Shown: piece after piece, positions 61,459 through 64,000 of the stretch
Layout of the letters: every line of letters starts with the position of its first letter
How positions within the stretch are numbered: the first letter of the stretch is position 1
NCBI RefSeq assembly: GCF_000687475.1
Contig: NC_057319.1
Location: 434,001 to 498,000 of the forward strand
Reading direction: 5' to 3'
Length of the DNA stretch: 64,000 bases
DNA from: Ustilaginoidea virens
Taxonomy: Eukaryota; Ascomycota; Sordariomycetes; Hypocreales; Clavicipitaceae
Notes under the pieces: generated by a model
Seen by the model: the letters and a program-made list of their open reading frames with translations, nothing else
Told to the model about the DNA's origin: nothing
Databases searched by the model: none
Position numbers and translations under genes: made by a program

Positions 61459-62270
61459 TTCTGCCGGGTGTGCTGGAAAAAGGGCACGTGTTTTTTTTTT
61501 TTTCTATACGGCATCGGACTCTGCGCTCCTGGCGAGCCATGTTTTGAGGATAGTCGGCGGGTGCTTGCACGGCGGGTTGGTGTTTCGGCATTTTTGTTTT
61601 TTAATGAAGCAAATCCTCGGGCTTGGCGTTGGCTGTACTTGTGTGCAGTTGGGCCATACTTGGCTTGGCGGCTGGTTGATATTTGACGTTTTTTGGCATC
61701 TACCCGCGTGGTGAAATCCATGTGATGAAATCCATGTGATGAAATCCATGTCGTGAAATTATCCATGCCTTTGAGTAAGGGCAGGCAGCGAAACCCGAGC
61801 TGGCAAGCTTGAAGCTGAAGCAGGCAGGAGACGTCATGTACATATGTGCCGTGCCGTCAGCCGCCCGCCACACAGGATACAGGATACTTCAACACATAGA
61901 GTGCGAGCTGCAGGGGCTCCACAGCAGGTCAAACTTGGCCGCCAGTGCGCGAGTCTGGTGCCAAGGTTTGTCCCGCGGAGACTCCGTACAACGCCGTTCC
62001 CGCCGCATACCCCGCCCCCCGTATACCCCCGCCCCCCCCCGTACGGGTCTTCATAAATGAGGGGCAAAAGGGCACATCGCAAGCTGGCAATCTCTCTCAA
62101 ACTTCATCCAACCCCGACTTCTCGTCCACAGACTCGGCCCCAGCAAAAAAGGCGGAGACAACACGCTCCCCTCCGCACGCCCGGAGAAAGAGAGGGAAAA
62201 GAGGAAAAGAGAAAGGAGAAAAGAAAGAGAAAAAAGCAAAAAAAAAAAAGCAGAAAAAAAAAAAAGAATA
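61459..62270. other. Intergenic region upstream of the PhyH-family gene
   Basis: Contains GAAATCCATGTGAT repeats (about 61714-61752), CCCCCGTATACC-rich DNA (62010-62040) and a purine-rich leader (about 62165-62270) directly before the next ATG. No gene seen. Confidence 0.6.
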
Positions 62271-63239
62271 ATGGCCGCCGGCCTCTCCGCCGAACAGCTC
62301 GCGTCGTTCCGCCGCAACGGCTACCTCGTCATCCGCCAGGCGCTCCGCCCGGCCACCGTGGCCCGCCTGCTCGCCGAGACGCGCTCGCTCCTGTCGTCCG
62401 TCCCGCTCGACGACCACCCGCTCACGCGCTTCGCCACCGGCCAGGGCCGCGCGGCCGAGCACGTCGGCGACGAGTACTTCCTCGGCTCGGGCGACAAGGT
62501 GCGCTTCTTCTTCGAGGAGGACGCCTTCGACGCCGCGGGCCGGCTGGCGCGCCCCGCCGCCGCGGCCGTCAACAAGATCGGCCACGGGCTGCACGCCGCC
62601 TGCCCGGCCTTCCGGGCGCTGCTGCGCCCCGACGACGACGACGACGACGGCGACGGCGACGGCGAGGCGGGGGCGGAGGTGTCGCCCGCGGCGGTGGCGC
62701 GCGCCCTGGGCTACGCCGACCCGCGCTGCCTGCAGAGCATGGTCATCTGCAAGCAGCCGGGGATCGGGGGCGCCGTGCCCGCGCACCAGGACTCGTCGTT
62801 TCTGTTCACCGACCCGCCGTCCGCGACGGGCTTCTGGTACGCCCTGGAGGACGCGACCCTCGAGAACGGCTGCCTGAGCGTGCTGCCGGGGAGCCATGGC
62901 TGGGCCCCCGTGCGGAAGAGGCTGGTGCGCAGGGCCGGCGCGCCCGGCACGGAAATGGTGGATAATCCGGGCGCCAGGTTTCCCGGCGGCGGCGACGGGC
63001 AGCCGCCGCCGCCGCCGCCGCCGCCCGAGGGGGGGGAGCCCGAGTACGTGCCGGCCGAGGTGGAGGCGGGTGACTTGGTGCTGATCCACGGCAACCTGCT
63101 GCACAAGAGCGAGCGCAACACCAGCGACAAGGGCCGCATCATATACACGTTTCACATCATCGAGGCCGAGGGCACCGAGTACGACGAGCGCAACTGGCTG
63201 CAGCCGCCGGAAGGAGGCTTCACCAAGCTGTACACTTAG
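62271..63239 (+). CDS. Phytanoyl-CoA dioxygenase family (PHYHD1-like) Fe(II)/2-oxoglutarate oxygenase
   Basis: Single exon, 322 residues, starting MAAGLSAEQLASFRRNGYLV. The iron-binding H-x-D is HQDSS (His172, Asp174). The distal His lies in LVLIHGNLLHKSERNTSDKGR, whose Arg should bind 2-oxoglutarate; this block closely resembles the PHYHD1 pattern. GFWYALEDATLENGCLSVLPGSH is the central family motif. It would hydroxylate a small substrate using O2 and 2-oxoglutarate; the substrate is unknown. There is no clear PTS1 (it ends KLYT) or signal peptide. An acidic DDDDDDGDGDG insert near residue 122 and a poly-Pro insert near residue 245 are low-complexity loops. GC3 is extremely high, which leaves the antisense strand open for more than 400 codons. 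Confidence 0.92.
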   Translation: MAAGLSAEQLASFRRNGYLVIRQALRPATVARLLAETRSLLSSVPLDDHPLTRFATGQGRAAEHVGDEYFLGSGDKVRFFFEEDAFDAAGRLARPAAAAVNKIGHGLHAACPAFRALLRPDDDDDDGDGDGEAGAEVSPAAVARALGYADPRCLQSMVICKQPGIGGAVPAHQDSSFLFTDPPSATGFWYALEDATLENGCLSVLPGSHGWAPVRKRLVRRAGAPGTEMVDNPGARFPGGGDGQPPPPPPPPEGGEPEYVPAEVEAGDLVLIHGNLLHKSERNTSDKGRIIYTFHIIEAEGTEYDERNWLQPPEGGFTKLYT

Positions 63240-63687
63240 CCGTTTGGTGCTACGCAGACGACGCGCGAGGGGGGCGGGGGACAACGGAAGAACAAAACTT
63301 TTATTCGCTACATGTGCCGTGGATAGAGGGAACTGTAAAAAAAAAGAAAGAGAAAGAGAAAGAGAAAGAGAAAGAGAAAAAGAAAAAGAAAAAAAGACAA
63401 AAACGAAACAAACAGGATCCGTCATCATCAACCCCGAGAACATGACCCATCCAGCATGCTTCGCTGCTTCAAACGTACAAAGTGTCCCGTGACCAAACCT
63501 ACCCCCAAAGTGCAAGAGATCAACAAAAAAAAACAAAAGGAAAAAAAAAAAACGGCCAGCGTAGCCTGTGGGTATCTATCTATTGTCTGCCGGTGGCGAA
63601 TGCAATTGCCGAAATGGTACAGTCTAACCCTCTGCCAGTCGCCCGTCTCGTACATCCCGTGAGGGGAGGCGTCTGTGTTCCGCACAT
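63240..63687. other. Shared 3' flank of convergent PhyH-family and acidic-protein genes
   Basis: Contains an (AGAGAA)n purine array (63339-63398) and A tracts (63521-63551). No gene seen. Confidence 0.65.
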
Positions 63688-64000
63688 CTAGTCGTCGTCG
63701 TCGTCGCCGTCATCCGCTGAAGAAGAGGATGACGATGACGAGCTGCTGGACGACTCGTACCCGTCGTCTTCCCGAGCGCCGGCAGCATCAGCAGCATCGG
63801 CGTCGTCATCATCGTCGTCATCATCATCATCGTCATCATCATCATCATGGTCGTCGTCGTCGTCGTCGTCGTCGGAAGAGTCATCGCTATCATCCGATGA
63901 GCTGCTGCTCACGTCGGAGTCGCTGGCGGAATCCGACTCGGAGCTGCTGCTGTCGTTGACATTGACCCGAAGCTTGCGCCGACGTTTGGCTGGCCCCTCG
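63688..64000 (-). CDS. C-terminus of an acidic Ser/Asp-rich protein (partial at window edge)
   Basis: The minus frame is open from the window edge (from base 63999) to TAG at 63688, giving about 103 residues. It reads EGPAKRRRKLRVNVND…, a basic NLS-like cluster, followed by Ser/Asp blocks, a run of about 15 Asp, and a Ser run before the stop. Such tails occur on nucleolar, chromatin and rRNA-processing proteins (SRP40/Nopp140-like composition), but composition alone cannot name it. The rest of the gene lies to the right of the window. Confidence 0.65.
   Translation of the reverse strand, partial: EGPAKRRRKLRVNVNDSSSSESDSASDSDVSSSSSDDSDDSSDDDDDDDDHDDDDDDDDDDDDDDDADAADAAGAREDDGYESSSSSSSSSSSSADDGDDDDD

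Noticed and set aside
62097..63536. 479-codon open frame on the minus strand across the PhyH-family gene
   Set aside because: The sense strand encodes a clear dioxygenase. The antisense frame is open only because of extreme third-position GC, and its sequence is Arg/Val/Leu-rich with no known motif.

Overview
The window is nuclear DNA from a filamentous ascomycete. The gene set, the short GT..AG introns with CTAAC or CTGAC branch sites, an NsdD/SUB-1 GATA factor, a group II G-alpha subunit and a four-ZZ NBR1 point to Pezizomycotina. Sordariomycetes (perhaps Hypocreales) is my inference. No bacterial, phage or organellar genes were seen, and I recognised no transposon, tRNA, rRNA or CRISPR array.

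Layout. Left block (about 4-16 kb), all on the + strand: an NBR1-type autophagy receptor, a Nup2/Nup50-type nucleoporin with a Ran-binding domain, gamma-tubulin, and a 79-residue hydrophilic protein. Middle block: endosulfine/Igo (-), the glutamate-cysteine ligase catalytic subunit (+), and an NsdD-like GATA factor (-). A stretch of almost 15 kb with no supportable gene follows (28.5-43.4 kb); it lies upstream of the GATA factor and is full of microsatellites and homopolymers. Right block: a secreted GH3 beta-glucosidase (-), a G-alpha subunit (-), spermidine synthase (+), a Nit2-type amidase (-), a secreted phage-type (GH24) lysozyme homologue with a degenerate active site (-), a four-span claudin-like membrane protein (+), a phytanoyl-CoA dioxygenase-family enzyme (+), and the C-terminus of an acidic serine/aspartate-rich protein running off the right edge (-). 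The left edge may hold the last 38 codons of another gene.

The genes are mostly unrelated housekeeping, signalling and developmental genes without operon-like logic. Shared themes are nutrient and developmental signalling (endosulfine, G-alpha, NsdD), redox and polyamine metabolism (glutathione and spermidine synthesis), and the nuclear pore and spindle (Nup2, gamma-tubulin).

Striking features: (1) the GH24 homologue keeps the fold motifs and the catalytic Asp, but the catalytic Glu and Thr positions are both Lys; (2) very long homopolymers, several inside introns of conserved genes; (3) tiny first coding exons (8, 11, 31, 36 and 49 nt); (4) an array of about 72 bp units; (5) two recurrent intergenic palindrome families (TACTCCGTA and TACCTAGGTA cores). 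All exon coordinates were derived by hand from splice consensus and family similarity.
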